Below are positions 1 to 7,340 of a DNA stretch of 36,563 bases, one piece after another. Each line of letters starts with the position of its first letter. Position 1 is the stretch's first letter. The notes beneath the pieces are model-generated. The model did no database searches. It saw only the letters and a program-made list of their open reading frames with translations, and was not told the origin of the DNA. The stretch is from SIG455 sp045589495. GTDB lineage: Bacteria > Bacillota > Clostridia > UMGS1810. The stretch is taken from positions 1 through 36,563 of the forward strand of contig JAZNPF010000033.1 of NCBI GenBank assembly GCA_045589495.1, written 5' to 3'. The position numbers were made by a program, and so were the translations under genes.

Positions 1-39
1 CGGTGTGCGCCCGTATTGGTGGTATGCTCGACAGAGTAG
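1..39 (+). other. Possible 3' end of a DGR template or variable repeat (partial)
   Basis: The first 39 bases read in frame 1 as RCAPVLVVCSTE followed by a stop. A GxRCAP- or FRPAL-like ending is typical of the C-terminus of C-type-lectin/FGE-fold proteins diversified by DGRs, and of the template repeat that mirrors it. The stretch ends 79 bases before the reverse transcriptase start, the place a template repeat occupies in Bordetella phage BPP-1. Only the tail is in the window, so this is inference. Confidence 0.3.
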
Positions 40-118
40 GCAAAAGCCGAAATCAATGCACCACATCAAAAGAATGTATAACCTTTCTGAAAAGATAAAC
101 AAAAAGGGATTGTGTTGT

Positions 119-1195
119 ATGACCGACTTTGAAAAAGTAATTGATTTTGAAAATATGTACAAGGCTTACAGGAAATCAAAGCGAGGAAAAGGTTTTAAAA
201 AAAGCGCTGCCAAATTCAATGTAATGGCACTTGATGGAGTTCATCAGTTAATAGAACAGTTGAAAACAAAAACGTATTCTATTTCACCATACAATGAATT
301 TATGGTTTATGAGCCAAAGGAACGTGTAATCAAAACAACATCTTTCAAAGATAAGGTCGTACAACACAGTTTATGCGATAATGTGATACTTCCGCATCTG
401 CAGGAAGTATTTATATATGATAATTGTGCCGGACAGACAGGCAAAGGCACATCACTGGGCCGTGCAAGGCTGAAAGAACAGATGCAGATGTTCTATAATA
501 AATACCATTTTGACGGATATTTTCTTAAATGTGATATATCCAAGTTTTTCTACAGTATTCCGCATGAGCAGTTAAAGGATATTGTTAATTATCATTTTTC
601 GCACGATAAAGATATTTGTTGGCTCTGCAATCTTTTCATTGACAGTACAGACGGAGTTGGAATTCCTCTTGGAAATCAAATAAATCAAGGCTTTGCTCTT
701 CTTTATCCTGACGGAATGGACAAACTTATAACTGGTGAGTTGGGAATTCAGTATTATGGCAGATATATGGATGATTTTTATTTAATTCATCAAAGCAAAG
801 AGTATTTGAAATACTGTCTTGAGGTTATAACTGAATTTTTAAAAACTCTTGGTCTGTCGTTAAATGGTAAAACGCAGATATCACCTTTTAAGAATGGTAT
901 TGATTTTCTTGGCTTTCATTTTTATGTTACGGAAAACGGTAAAGTGATAATGAAAGTGAAGAATCAGAACAAACGCAATGCTCAAAAGAAGTATTTGAAA
1001 ATGGCAAAGATGGTTGTGGCCGGCAGATTGTCTGAAGACAAGTTTTATGCTTCATACAATGCGTGGAAAAACCATATATCACATGGTAATTGTTATAAAC
1101 TTGCACGTGCTATGGATGAAAAGATATCCGGAATATTGAGCGAAAGGAAGATAGATTGTGAACAAAGTAATCCTGATGGGCAGACTTACACGTAA
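119..1195 (+). CDS. DGR-type reverse transcriptase
   Basis: RNA-dependent DNA polymerase of about 358 residues. Visible RT motifs: CDISKFFYSI around D139 (first metal-binding Asp), LGNQINQ at 184-190 (motif 4), YMDD at 216-219 (catalytic), then a GLSLNGKTQI segment and FLGF. There is no maturase or HNH domain, which argues against a group II intron. LGxxxNQ resembles the DGR signature [IVL]GxxxSQ, with Asn in place of Ser. In a DGR the enzyme copies a template RNA with adenine mutagenesis to diversify a target gene. I chose the ATG at 119 because AAAAAGGGA lies upstream. The frame stays open to the GTG at 5, so a longer protein is possible. The 3' end overlaps ssb by 38 bases. No avd or target gene is in the window. 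A phage-defence RT is the alternative. Confidence 0.85.
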   Translation: MTDFEKVIDFENMYKAYRKSKRGKGFKKSAAKFNVMALDGVHQLIEQLKTKTYSISPYNEFMVYEPKERVIKTTSFKDKVVQHSLCDNVILPHLQEVFIYDNCAGQTGKGTSLGRARLKEQMQMFYNKYHFDGYFLKCDISKFFYSIPHEQLKDIVNYHFSHDKDICWLCNLFIDSTDGVGIPLGNQINQGFALLYPDGMDKLITGELGIQYYGRYMDDFYLIHQSKEYLKYCLEVITEFLKTLGLSLNGKTQISPFKNGIDFLGFHFYVTENGKVIMKVKNQNKRNAQKKYLKMAKMVVAGRLSEDKFYASYNAWKNHISHGNCYKLARAMDEKISGILSERKIDCEQSNPDGQTYT

Positions 1196-1583
1196 TCCGG
1201 AACTGAAAACTACACCAAATGGTGTAAGCGTATGTTCATTTACGTTAGCGGTAAACAGACGTTTTAAAAATGCCAATGGCGATTATGATGCTGACTTTAT
1301 AAATTGTATTGCGTGGCGCCAAACGGCTGAATTTATAAGCAAAAATTTTGTCAAAGGCAGAATGATTGCTATTGCAGGCTCTCTGCAGACAAGAAATTAC
1401 GAAAAAGACGGTCAAAAACATTTTATTACAGAGGTTAGTATAGAAGAAGTTGCTTTCACAGGCGACAGAGGAAGCGATAATTCAACTGCAGTACAAACTG
1501 CATCTGCTCCGTCCTCTGCATCACAGCCATTTGATTTCAGCAATATGCCACTGCCTGATAATGCAGACGATTTGCCGTTCTAA
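1158..1583 (+). CDS. ssb: Single-stranded DNA-binding protein
   Basis: OB-fold SSB of 141 residues. It starts MNKVILMGRLTRNPEL, continues with the FTLAVNRR and FINCIAWRQTAEF segments typical of bacterial and phage SSBs, has a Ser/Ala-rich linker, and ends in the acidic tip DDLPF that recruits replication proteins. It would coat single-stranded DNA during phage replication. The start is GTG at 1158, preceded by AAGGAAG at 1144-1150. The gene begins inside the end of the reverse transcriptase gene, so the two are probably translationally coupled. That is an unusual pairing and places the RT in the phage early operon. Confidence 0.95.
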   Translation: MNKVILMGRLTRNPELKTTPNGVSVCSFTLAVNRRFKNANGDYDADFINCIAWRQTAEFISKNFVKGRMIAIAGSLQTRNYEKDGQKHFITEVSIEEVAFTGDRGSDNSTAVQTASAPSSASQPFDFSNMPLPDNADDLPF

Positions 1584-1596
1584 TGGGTGATGCAGT

Positions 1597-1995
1597 ATGA
1601 GATATTACAGAAAAAGCAAGTATCAGAATAAAAAGGTTACATACAACGGACAAACCTTTGATTCTAAAAGAGAAGCAAAACGGCATCAGGAATTACTTCT
1701 TCTTGAACGTGCCGGTGTAATAAGCGACCTTCAGACACAAGTTGCATTTGAACTGCTTCCTGCTTTCTTTGAGGAAGTGCCGACAGGTGAAATATATAAA
1801 CGAGGTCCTAAAAAGGGCCAACCAAAAATGAAAAAGGTATGTGTTGAGCAATCTGTCAAATATGTTGCCGATTTTGTCTACTATGAGAACGGCAAAAAGA
1901 TAGTTGAGGACGCAAAAGGCTTCAGAACGGACGATTATATTATAAAACGCAAACTGATGCTGCACTTTCACGGAATACGAATAAAGGAAGTGTGA
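1597..1995 (+). CDS. DUF1064 family phage nuclease-like protein
   Basis: A 132-residue protein that matches the DUF1064 family of phage early genes by pattern: FDSKREAKRH near the N-terminus, then YVADFVYY and IVEDAKGF. E26, D92, E104/D105 and K107 fit a PD-(D/E)xK nuclease core (Asp, then Glu/Asp-x-Lys). Family members have been suggested to be small endonucleases or Holliday-junction enzymes in recombination and replication. Activity is inferred here. It lies 13 bases after ssb with a GGGTGATG ribosome-binding site, in keeping with a DNA-metabolism operon. Confidence 0.8.
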   Translation: MRYYRKSKYQNKKVTYNGQTFDSKREAKRHQELLLLERAGVISDLQTQVAFELLPAFFEEVPTGEIYKRGPKKGQPKMKKVCVEQSVKYVADFVYYENGKKIVEDAKGFRTDDYIIKRKLMLHFHGIRIKEV

Positions 1996-2023
1996 AGAAA
2001 TGTTTAAAACAAGGAGTGATTCG

Positions 2024-2314
2024 ATGAAAGTTAAAGTGGGTGACAAAGTATATATCCCAACAGATAAAAGACCTTATACAGTAAAAGCAAGGGACGAGAG
2101 ATATATCATTTGTACAAAACCATTTGCTGCAAGACATACGGTGCTTTATTTCATTATTGATTTGGTTGATAAGTGGAGAGCACCTGATAATATGATTTTT
2201 TGTCACGGATATGAAACCACAGAAGATTGCATTGAAAGATTAAAGGAATTACAAAACGGAACAATTGAGTTGAGCCGCAGGCGGGGGATTCCTTTGGATA
2301 TTGATATTGAATAG
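2024..2314 (+). CDS. Conserved phage protein of unknown function
   Basis: About 96 residues, basic N-terminal half (VKVGDKVYIPTDKRPYTVKA), acidic end. Similar small proteins occur in prophages and mobile elements of Clostridia, and no biochemical role is known to me. The fold may be a small beta barrel, judging by the VGDKV opening shared with SH3-like proteins. I prefer the ATG at 2024, with AAGGAGTG at 2011-2018, over the ATG at 2000. It sits between the DUF1064 gene and the PAPS-reductase-like gene with short spacings, so it belongs to the same early operon. Confidence 0.7.
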   Translation: MKVKVGDKVYIPTDKRPYTVKARDERYIICTKPFAARHTVLYFIIDLVDKWRAPDNMIFCHGYETTEDCIERLKELQNGTIELSRRRGIPLDIDIE

Positions 2315-2326
2315 GGGTGATACATA

Positions 2327-3442
2327 ATGGCTGAAAACGTTTTCACCAAAAAAGACCTTGTTGAAATGTGGAAACGACCAGTTGAAAGACAGTATAATGT
2401 TGCGATATCCAAAATTCTTGAATGCATCAGAGATACAAAAGGTGATATAACATTGTGTTTTTCTGGCGGCAAAGATAGTGCTTTGATGGCTGATATGTAT
2501 TGTGACCTTATTTCTCAAAGTTCATATGCAGATATGCCGGTAAATTTGGCATTTGCAAATACAACTAATGAAACCTCATCTATATTGAAATTCAATAAAG
2601 AATTTAAAGACTACTTGGTTAAAAAATATGGAGTGAAAATTGAATTTAATGAATTTTATCCACCAAACAAATTGACGTGGGCAAGGTTTATTTTAGAAAA
2701 CGGAATTCCTCTGATTAGCAAAGCACAAGCAAAGGCGATTAGATATATAAAAAGAGATATGCTGAAAACCGGTTGTGACTATGAAACAGTATTAAAACTT
2801 GCAAATCAGGATCTTCATTCGGTCAACACTCTAAAAGATATTGGATTTAGTGATAGCGGCGTATTATCCTTGACCGGATATGTTACCAGCAAAGATAAAT
2901 TTGGAAAGTGCTTTATGATATCGAAAAAGTGGCTGCCAATGATAAATTGCGATGAGAATTTGACAGAACTGTGCTGTGTCAAAATTAAGGAAGCAGCAAT
3001 GACAAATTTGCCAAGCAAAAACATAATGACCGGCGAACAAGCATCTGAAAGTAAAATGAGAGCAGCACACTATTTAAAAACAGGTTGTAATGTGCGCTTA
3101 CCAAACGGCGAGTATAAATCAAAACCGTTTGGCTCTATGACAAAAGACGGAGTGCTTTTTGCTTTACAATACAGAAAAACACCGATGTGTACTGATTATG
3201 GCGAAATTGTAAAAGATGAAAAGGGTTATCGTTGCACCAAAGCACAAAGAACGGGGTGCGCTTTATGTGGATTTGGTTGCCAATATGATACAGAAAGATT
3301 TGTAAGGCTTCAGGAAACAGAACCAGCCAAAGTTAAGTTTGCGTTTAAACCTAAAAACGAGGGCGGTGCCGGATTTAAAGAAGCGATAGAGTATATGAAT
3401 GAATATTGCGGTACAAAAGTAAAAATTCCGCAAATCAAATGA
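2327..3442 (+). CDS. Phosphoadenosine phosphosulfate reductase-like (PP-loop) protein
   Basis: A 371-residue adenine-nucleotide alpha-hydrolase-fold protein. The PP-loop SGGKDS is at 46-51 in ITLCFSGGKDSALM. The C-terminal part has cysteines C303, C311, C314 and C318 (RCTKAQRTGCALCGFGC), plus C288 and C216/C217, a possible iron-sulfur or zinc site as in DndC-like proteins. The family ranges from PAPS reductases to DNA phosphorothioation DndC and phage proteins of unknown role. None of the partners expected for sulfate assimilation or Dnd modification is nearby, so nucleotide or nucleic-acid thiolation is only a guess. The start at 2327 follows GGGGTGAT with suitable spacing. Confidence 0.85.
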   Translation: MAENVFTKKDLVEMWKRPVERQYNVAISKILECIRDTKGDITLCFSGGKDSALMADMYCDLISQSSYADMPVNLAFANTTNETSSILKFNKEFKDYLVKKYGVKIEFNEFYPPNKLTWARFILENGIPLISKAQAKAIRYIKRDMLKTGCDYETVLKLANQDLHSVNTLKDIGFSDSGVLSLTGYVTSKDKFGKCFMISKKWLPMINCDENLTELCCVKIKEAAMTNLPSKNIMTGEQASESKMRAAHYLKTGCNVRLPNGEYKSKPFGSMTKDGVLFALQYRKTPMCTDYGEIVKDEKGYRCTKAQRTGCALCGFGCQYDTERFVRLQETEPAKVKFAFKPKNEGGAGFKEAIEYMNEYCGTKVKIPQIK

Positions 3443-3511
3443 CAAAAAGAGAGGGGGGCAAACCAATAACAAGACCGCCCCAAAGTTGGTGCTATGTAGA
3501 GGAGATTAAAA

Positions 3512-3892
3512 ATGCGTGAAAAATTGATTGAGTTGATAGAAAATGCCAATGTTCAAATCAACGGGAATATATTACCTTATAGAGATTATGGGATAGAAAC
3601 ACTTGCTGACCATCTCATTTCAAACGGTGTATTTGCACCGCCTTGTGAAATTGGCGATACTGTATTCGCATTATGGGATGTGCCAACTGAAGCAAAGTAT
3701 GTTGTATATTATGCTGATGTTGTGGAAATCCGCATTTCAAAGAAAAATGGTAAAAAAACGATTACGTATTTACTAGAACCTTTGGGTTTTAGAGGTCGCA
3801 GAAAAGAATATAGGATTGACGATTTTGGCAAAACAGTATTCCTTACGAGGGAAGAAGCAGAAAAAGCATTGAAAGGAAGTGCAAAGGAATGA
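3512..3892 (+). CDS. Hypothetical phage accessory protein
   Basis: A 126-residue protein seen in many firmicute prophages in similar form. It has an N-terminal helix (MREKLIELIENA), a beta-rich middle containing IGDTVFALW, and the ending FLTREEAEKALK, which recurs in phage proteins that sit next to small zinc-ribbon genes. No catalytic motif is evident and I do not know its function. The ribosome-binding site AGAGGAG precedes the ATG. The last four bases overlap the next gene as ATGA, suggesting coupled translation with the GNAT gene. Confidence 0.7.
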   Translation: MREKLIELIENANVQINGNILPYRDYGIETLADHLISNGVFAPPCEIGDTVFALWDVPTEAKYVVYYADVVEIRISKKNGKKTITYLLEPLGFRGRRKEYRIDDFGKTVFLTREEAEKALKGSAKE

Positions 3893-4257
3893 CAGACTGT
3901 GAAATGTACACGCGGTTTAGAACAGAAATAGATAGCATGTATGCGCCGCAGATATTGAAACAATGTCAGGTAATTAGAATTGCAGACGGAGAAACCGAAA
4001 TAGGTATGATGTGTGTAAATGACGGATATATAGATTGCTTGTATGTATTGCCCGAGCACAGAAAACAAGGACACGGCAGAAAAACAGTTTTAGCGTACAT
4101 CGAAAAATATGGTGTGTTAAGAGATTTGCATATCCTTAATACAAACCCGGTAGCAAAAGCCTTTTGGGAAAGCATATTTGAACTTGAACCAATAGAAGAA
4201 AATATCATAGACACATATTACAAAATTAAAGCATTGAAAGGCGGTGGAGAGGAATGA
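3889..4257 (+). CDS. GNAT family N-acetyltransferase
   Basis: A 122-residue GCN5-related acetyltransferase. The acetyl-CoA-binding motif A is visible as IDCLYVLPEHRKQGHGRK (Q-x-x-G-x-G/A type), followed by the motif B-like ILNTNPVAKAFWESIF, which is the usual N..A..FYE region. Such enzymes transfer an acetyl group to an amine; the substrate cannot be told. It is small for the family, with a shortened N-terminal part. It overlaps its upstream and downstream neighbours by four bases (ATGA), so it is embedded in the accessory operon. Confidence 0.85.
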   Translation: MTDCEMYTRFRTEIDSMYAPQILKQCQVIRIADGETEIGMMCVNDGYIDCLYVLPEHRKQGHGRKTVLAYIEKYGVLRDLHILNTNPVAKAFWESIFELEPIEENIIDTYYKIKALKGGGEE

Positions 4258-4460
4258 GGATAACCGAAAACATAGACTTGCGTTGTCCGAATGGATTTTA
4301 CTGCAAGAAAGGGAAAAGCAAATGTTGCCGAATTGGAACGCAAAGTGGCAGACCATATTGTGAAGTGTTTTATCCATTTTTAGAAACGGACAGCAAGGGA
4401 AACATCTTGAAAGACGAAAAATGCTTGTTGGCTGAAAGAAAAGCAAGAATTAAAGAGTAA
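4254..4460 (+). CDS. Small cysteine-rich hypothetical protein
   Basis: A 68-residue basic protein with six cysteines in the patterns LRCPNGFYCKKGKSKCC, PYCEVF and KCLLAERK, suggesting a compact metal-bound or treble-clef-like fold. It overlaps the GNAT gene by an ATGA junction and shares its operon. I do not recognise a family. The reading frame is real by context: it has a coupled start, it fills the space between two genes and it shows the Lys/Cys-rich composition of its neighbours. It may bind nucleic acid, but nothing proves it. Confidence 0.6.
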   Translation: MRITENIDLRCPNGFYCKKGKSKCCRIGTQSGRPYCEVFYPFLETDSKGNILKDEKCLLAERKARIKE

Positions 4461-4475
4461 AGGCGGTGCGGAGTG

Positions 4476-4790
4476 ATGGCTTATTTAGACAAAGAAAAAA
4501 CGATTGAAGCAATAAGAAAATATGCAGATGTAAAACATAGCAATGGTGAACAAATAGAGTATGTCAATGGCATTCTTAAATCAATAAGTATAATAAACGA
4601 GCAACCTATTGCAGATGTTTATGAAGAAGTACACGGTTGTTGGATTGATACAGATAAATTTGATAACTTCAAAACACCCATATATCAATGTTCTGTTTGT
4701 ATAAAAGAGGTTGCAGATAATTACATACATTTACACAAATATTGTTTGCATTGTGGCGCAAAATTGGACGGAGGAAAGAATGATGAGTAA
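4476..4790 (+). CDS. Zinc-ribbon phage protein
   Basis: About 104 residues. The N-terminal part is helical (DKEKTIEAIRKYA). The C-terminal half ends with a zinc ribbon: YQCSVC, then YCLHCGAKLD, with two CxxC knuckles. Similar modules are widespread in phages of Clostridia as the ending of many unrelated small proteins and have no firm function. The ATG at 4476 is preferred over the adjacent GTG at 4473, with GGCGGTG upstream. It overlaps the following gene by eight bases. Compare the related ribbon of the protein at 5155. Confidence 0.7.
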   Translation: MAYLDKEKTIEAIRKYADVKHSNGEQIEYVNGILKSISIINEQPIADVYEEVHGCWIDTDKFDNFKTPIYQCSVCIKEVADNYIHLHKYCLHCGAKLDGGKNDE

Positions 4791-5148
4791 ATTAAAAGCA
4801 TATACACATTACATTAACGGAGCAGTGGGACACGATTTCAAATTGACTTTATTGGAAAAAATTAAAATTTTGTTTAGCAAAAAATTATCTGTAGTCTTTG
4901 TAAGTGCAAATAAAAAAAGTTATTCGATAGGCAACGTTGACAATATAAAAGAAGCAATTATTGGATTAACACGATTTTCTCATTCTTATTGTATGAATTG
5001 CAAAGAAACAGAAGAAAAGGGTGAGCCTATGTTTAGATGCAGTGAGTGCCCTTTTACCGATGAAACGAAAACTTGCTATGTAAAAAAGTTTGTAAACAAA
5101 TACGGAACTGAAGAAGAAAAAGAAAGGGCATCTTGTATGTCGAGGTGA
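4783..5148 (+). CDS. Hypothetical phage protein with CxxC motifs
   Basis: About 121 residues beginning MSKLKAYTHY. The C-terminal half carries YCMNCKE, FRCSECPF and CYVKKF, so four or more cysteines could bind zinc. The rest is basic with no recognised domain. GGAGG at 4770-4774 lies 8 bases before the chosen ATG; the ATG one codon earlier is equally possible. The frame remains open upstream to 4711 but that part overlaps the previous gene and is probably not translated. Confidence 0.6.
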   Translation: MSKLKAYTHYINGAVGHDFKLTLLEKIKILFSKKLSVVFVSANKKSYSIGNVDNIKEAIIGLTRFSHSYCMNCKETEEKGEPMFRCSECPFTDETKTCYVKKFVNKYGTEEEKERASCMSR

Positions 5149-5154
5149 AACCAA

Positions 5155-5535
5155 ATGAATGAACCTATAAAAGATTTTCTTGGCCACGAACTCAGCATTG
5201 GTGACAGATGCGCATACATAATGAACGAACGTACCGGAAGCAGTACGGTGCGTAAAATCTTACACGTGGGAGTCATTACTGATGTTGGAAAGTCAACTAT
5301 AACCTTTCAGGATATTATCACTCTAAACGGCAAAATTAAGGTTTTTAACGGCAACGATATTGTTAAATTGGGTGAATCAAAAACGGAATTTGTACCTGTT
5401 GAGGTCGTGCATGGCGAGTGGGCACGGCAAAAAAACGGTTTTTACTTTTTGTGTTCTGTTTGTGGTAAGGCTGCAGCAAACAAAGGCAATTATTGTCACA
5501 ACTGCGGCGCAAAAATGGATATAAAAAGGGGATAA
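5155..5535 (+). CDS. Zinc-ribbon phage protein
   Basis: A 126-residue protein. The first 80 residues look beta-rich (LGHELSIGDRCAYI, GVITDVGKSTITF, FNGNDIVKL), possibly an SH3-like barrel. The tail is a zinc ribbon, FLCSVCGKAA then YCHNCGAKMD, preceded by the EVVHGEWAR linker often found in front of this ribbon in phage proteins. Function unknown. It starts six bases after the preceding stop, with GAGGTGA as ribosome-binding site. It is the second protein in this operon with the same type of C-terminal ribbon. Confidence 0.7.
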   Translation: MNEPIKDFLGHELSIGDRCAYIMNERTGSSTVRKILHVGVITDVGKSTITFQDIITLNGKIKVFNGNDIVKLGESKTEFVPVEVVHGEWARQKNGFYFLCSVCGKAAANKGNYCHNCGAKMDIKRG

Positions 5536-5539
5536 AACA

Positions 5540-5713
5540 ATGTGTGAATATCAGAGGTTTAATCCTAATAATGAAAAAGCACTTCCCGTGTGTTCTGCAA
5601 ACAATACACTTTGCACATTTTGTGTTTTAGGTAACGGCAAAACATATAGGTTTGCAAAAGAAAAAGAGTGCGCAAAAATGGACATAAGGCAGGTGGAAAC
5701 AAATGATACCTAA
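5540..5713 (+). CDS. Small cysteine-containing phage protein
   Basis: A 57-residue reading frame starting MCEYQRFNPNNEKALP, with cysteines at positions 2, 18, 25, 28 and 44, including LCTFC. GGGG in the correct place upstream and a start four bases after the previous stop support translation. The end overlaps the next gene by 11 bases. Spaced CxxC plus two further cysteines suggests a zinc-binding micro-protein like its neighbours. Similar short proteins lie among replication accessory genes in clostridial prophages. Function unknown. Confidence 0.55.
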   Translation: MCEYQRFNPNNEKALPVCSANNTLCTFCVLGNGKTYRFAKEKECAKMDIRQVETNDT

Positions 5714-5918
5714 TTTACGTATTACCATAACCACACCCGAATATATGGCAAATATGTGCAGACCGGGTGAACTGTACGGAAGAAAGAAGGTGAAAAAGGT
5801 GAACAAAATTAAACTATATTTTTTTGTTATGTGGTGGCTTTTTAAAAACCGAAACTGGAAAGACTGTCGGCATAAATGGAAAGCGTTGGACAGAGAAATT
5901 GCGAAAAGAGGGTTTTAG
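5703..5918 (+). CDS. Small basic hypothetical protein
   Basis: A 71-residue, strongly basic protein with a hydrophobic aromatic stretch (IKLYFFVMWWLF) in the middle that is short for a membrane helix but could lie in a membrane interface. CAGGTGG precedes the ATG at 5703. It follows the 57-residue gene with an overlap and ends two bases before the replisome organizer, so it is part of the operon. An internal GTG start further down, with its own AAGGTG, is possible. No family recognised. Confidence 0.5.
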   Translation: MIPNLRITITTPEYMANMCRPGELYGRKKVKKVNKIKLYFFVMWWLFKNRNWKDCRHKWKALDREIAKRGF

Positions 5919-5920
5919 GA

Positions 5921-6454
5921 ATGGCTGATGTAAAGTGGATAAAGATTTCAACTGATATTTTTGAAAATGAAAAAATCCTTTTTATAGAAAAACTTCCGAA
6001 GAAAGATACATTGCTTATTATATGGTTTAAATTACTTTCTTTCGCAGGACAACAAAATAATGGCGGAGTTTTTTTGTTTAATAATTCAACACCTTACACA
6101 AGTAAAATGCTTGCTACTGTGTTTAAAAGAAGCGAAAAAACGGTTAAGGATGCTTTGAAGATATTTGAAGAATACGGGATGATTGAAACTGTTGACGGAG
6201 TTATCACAATACCGAATTGGAACAAATATCAGACACTTGACAGTTACGAAAAAAAGAAAGAACGCGACAGAGAATATCAGGCAAAAAGACGTGCCGACCA
6301 AAAACGATTAATCGCGAAAAAATCGTCTGACAAGTCGTCCGACGTCGCCTTTTCAGATAAAGATATAGATAAAGATAATATAGAAAAAGAAAATATAAAA
6401 AGAAAAAGCGACGAAATCGTAAAGGGGGAAAGCGACTATGGAAAAAATCTCTGA
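5921..6454 (+). CDS. Phage replisome organizer, N-terminal domain protein
   Basis: A 177-residue protein. The N-terminal 120 residues match phage replisome organizers (DnaD-like initiators): VKWIKISTDIFENEKI, then LLIIWFKLLSFAG, NGGVFLF, KTVKDALKIFEEYGMI and ITIPNWNKYQ, a winged-helix fold. A charged tail (KKKERDREYQAKRRADQKR and Asp/Lys repeats) follows. It should bind the phage origin and recruit the helicase loader, whose gene follows with a 17-base overlap. It lacks the long C-terminal domain of many relatives. The ATG at 5921 is preferred over the out-of-operon start at 5876. Confidence 0.85.
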   Translation: MADVKWIKISTDIFENEKILFIEKLPKKDTLLIIWFKLLSFAGQQNNGGVFLFNNSTPYTSKMLATVFKRSEKTVKDALKIFEEYGMIETVDGVITIPNWNKYQTLDSYEKKKERDREYQAKRRADQKRLIAKKSSDKSSDVAFSDKDIDKDNIEKENIKRKSDEIVKGESDYGKNL

Positions 6455-7244
6455 TGTGATAAATGCACAGACCATTAATACTGATACTGAGGACCCGTAT
6501 ATTAAACTCATGAAAGCACGTTGTGATGGGTTTAATAACCAAGAAGGAACTTTAAGTGATTATGATTGCCCTATTTGCAAAAACAAAGGACAGGTTATGG
6601 AAATTCATGACGGTTATGAAAGTTTAATAGAGTGCAAGTGCATGCAAGTAAGAAGAACCATATCACGTATTAAAAAATCAGGATTAGCAAATCTTATAAA
6701 AAAATATACGTTCAATCAATTCAAAGTGACTTCTTCTTGGCAAAAAAACGCACTTGATATATCACAGGACTTTCTTGCTAACCATAGGGGAAAATGGTTT
6801 TACATAGGCGGTCAGGTCGGAGCAGGTAAAACGCATCTTTGCACAGCACTTGTTAATGAGTTTATAAAAGCAGGTAACGAAGCGTACTATATGCTGTGGC
6901 GTGATACGGTTGTTTCGCTTAAATCGGTTGTAACAGATGCCGAATCTTACGAAAAGGCAATTCGTCCTCTTAAAGAGGTGAAAGTTCTTTACATAGACGA
7001 TTTCTTCAAGACTGAGCAAAATAAAAAGCCAACTACTGCAGATATTAATATTGCATTTGAAATCTTGAATTACAGATATAATAATCACGAACTTATAACC
7101 ATTATTTCAAGCGAAATGATGATGAAAGAGATTATTGATATTGATGAAGCAGTTGGAAGCAGAATTTATGAAAGAGCACGTCAGCACTGCATTAACATAA
7201 CACGTGATATTCAAAAAAATTATAGATTACGAGAGGAGAAATAA
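6438..7244 (+). CDS. dnaC: DnaC-like helicase loader ATPase
   Basis: A 268-residue AAA+ ATPase. The N-terminal zinc element is DYDCPICKNKG (C44, C47) with ECKCMQ (C66, C68). Walker A is GGQVGAGKT at 124-132, Walker B VLYIDD at 183-188, sensor 1 TIISSE at 221-226, and the arginine finger region GSRIYER at 240-246. It would load the replicative helicase onto the phage origin together with the replisome organizer. GGGGGAAAG precedes the ATG, and the start lies within the end of the upstream gene. Length and motif order are usual for phage DnaC proteins. Confidence 0.93.
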   Translation: MEKISDVINAQTINTDTEDPYIKLMKARCDGFNNQEGTLSDYDCPICKNKGQVMEIHDGYESLIECKCMQVRRTISRIKKSGLANLIKKYTFNQFKVTSSWQKNALDISQDFLANHRGKWFYIGGQVGAGKTHLCTALVNEFIKAGNEAYYMLWRDTVVSLKSVVTDAESYEKAIRPLKEVKVLYIDDFFKTEQNKKPTTADINIAFEILNYRYNNHELITIISSEMMMKEIIDIDEAVGSRIYERARQHCINITRDIQKNYRLREEK

Positions 7245-7283
7245 TCGAGGGAAAATGATAGCGGACATAAAAAACAATTAGTT

Positions 7284-7304
7284 AAATTACGTAGAACGTA
7301 ATTT
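7284..7304. repeat. Perfect 9-bp inverted repeat
   Basis: AAATTACGT, a 3-base spacer, then ACGTAATTT. It lies in the 96-base gap between the helicase loader gene and the next small gene. It could be a protein-binding palindrome or an RNA hairpin; there is no T-run after it, so it is not a standard terminator. Confidence 0.6.
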
Positions 7305-7340
7305 GTGGTGACTGCAAATTATAGGTGAAAGGGTGAAAAC

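Noticed and set aside
119..1195. Group II intron maturase
   Set aside because: No maturase (X) or HNH domain, no intron domain V-like sequence downstream, and the gene runs straight into ssb.
1079..1276. 65-codon minus-strand frame over the RT/ssb junction
   Set aside because: Shadow of two well-supported plus-strand genes; no ribosome-binding site.
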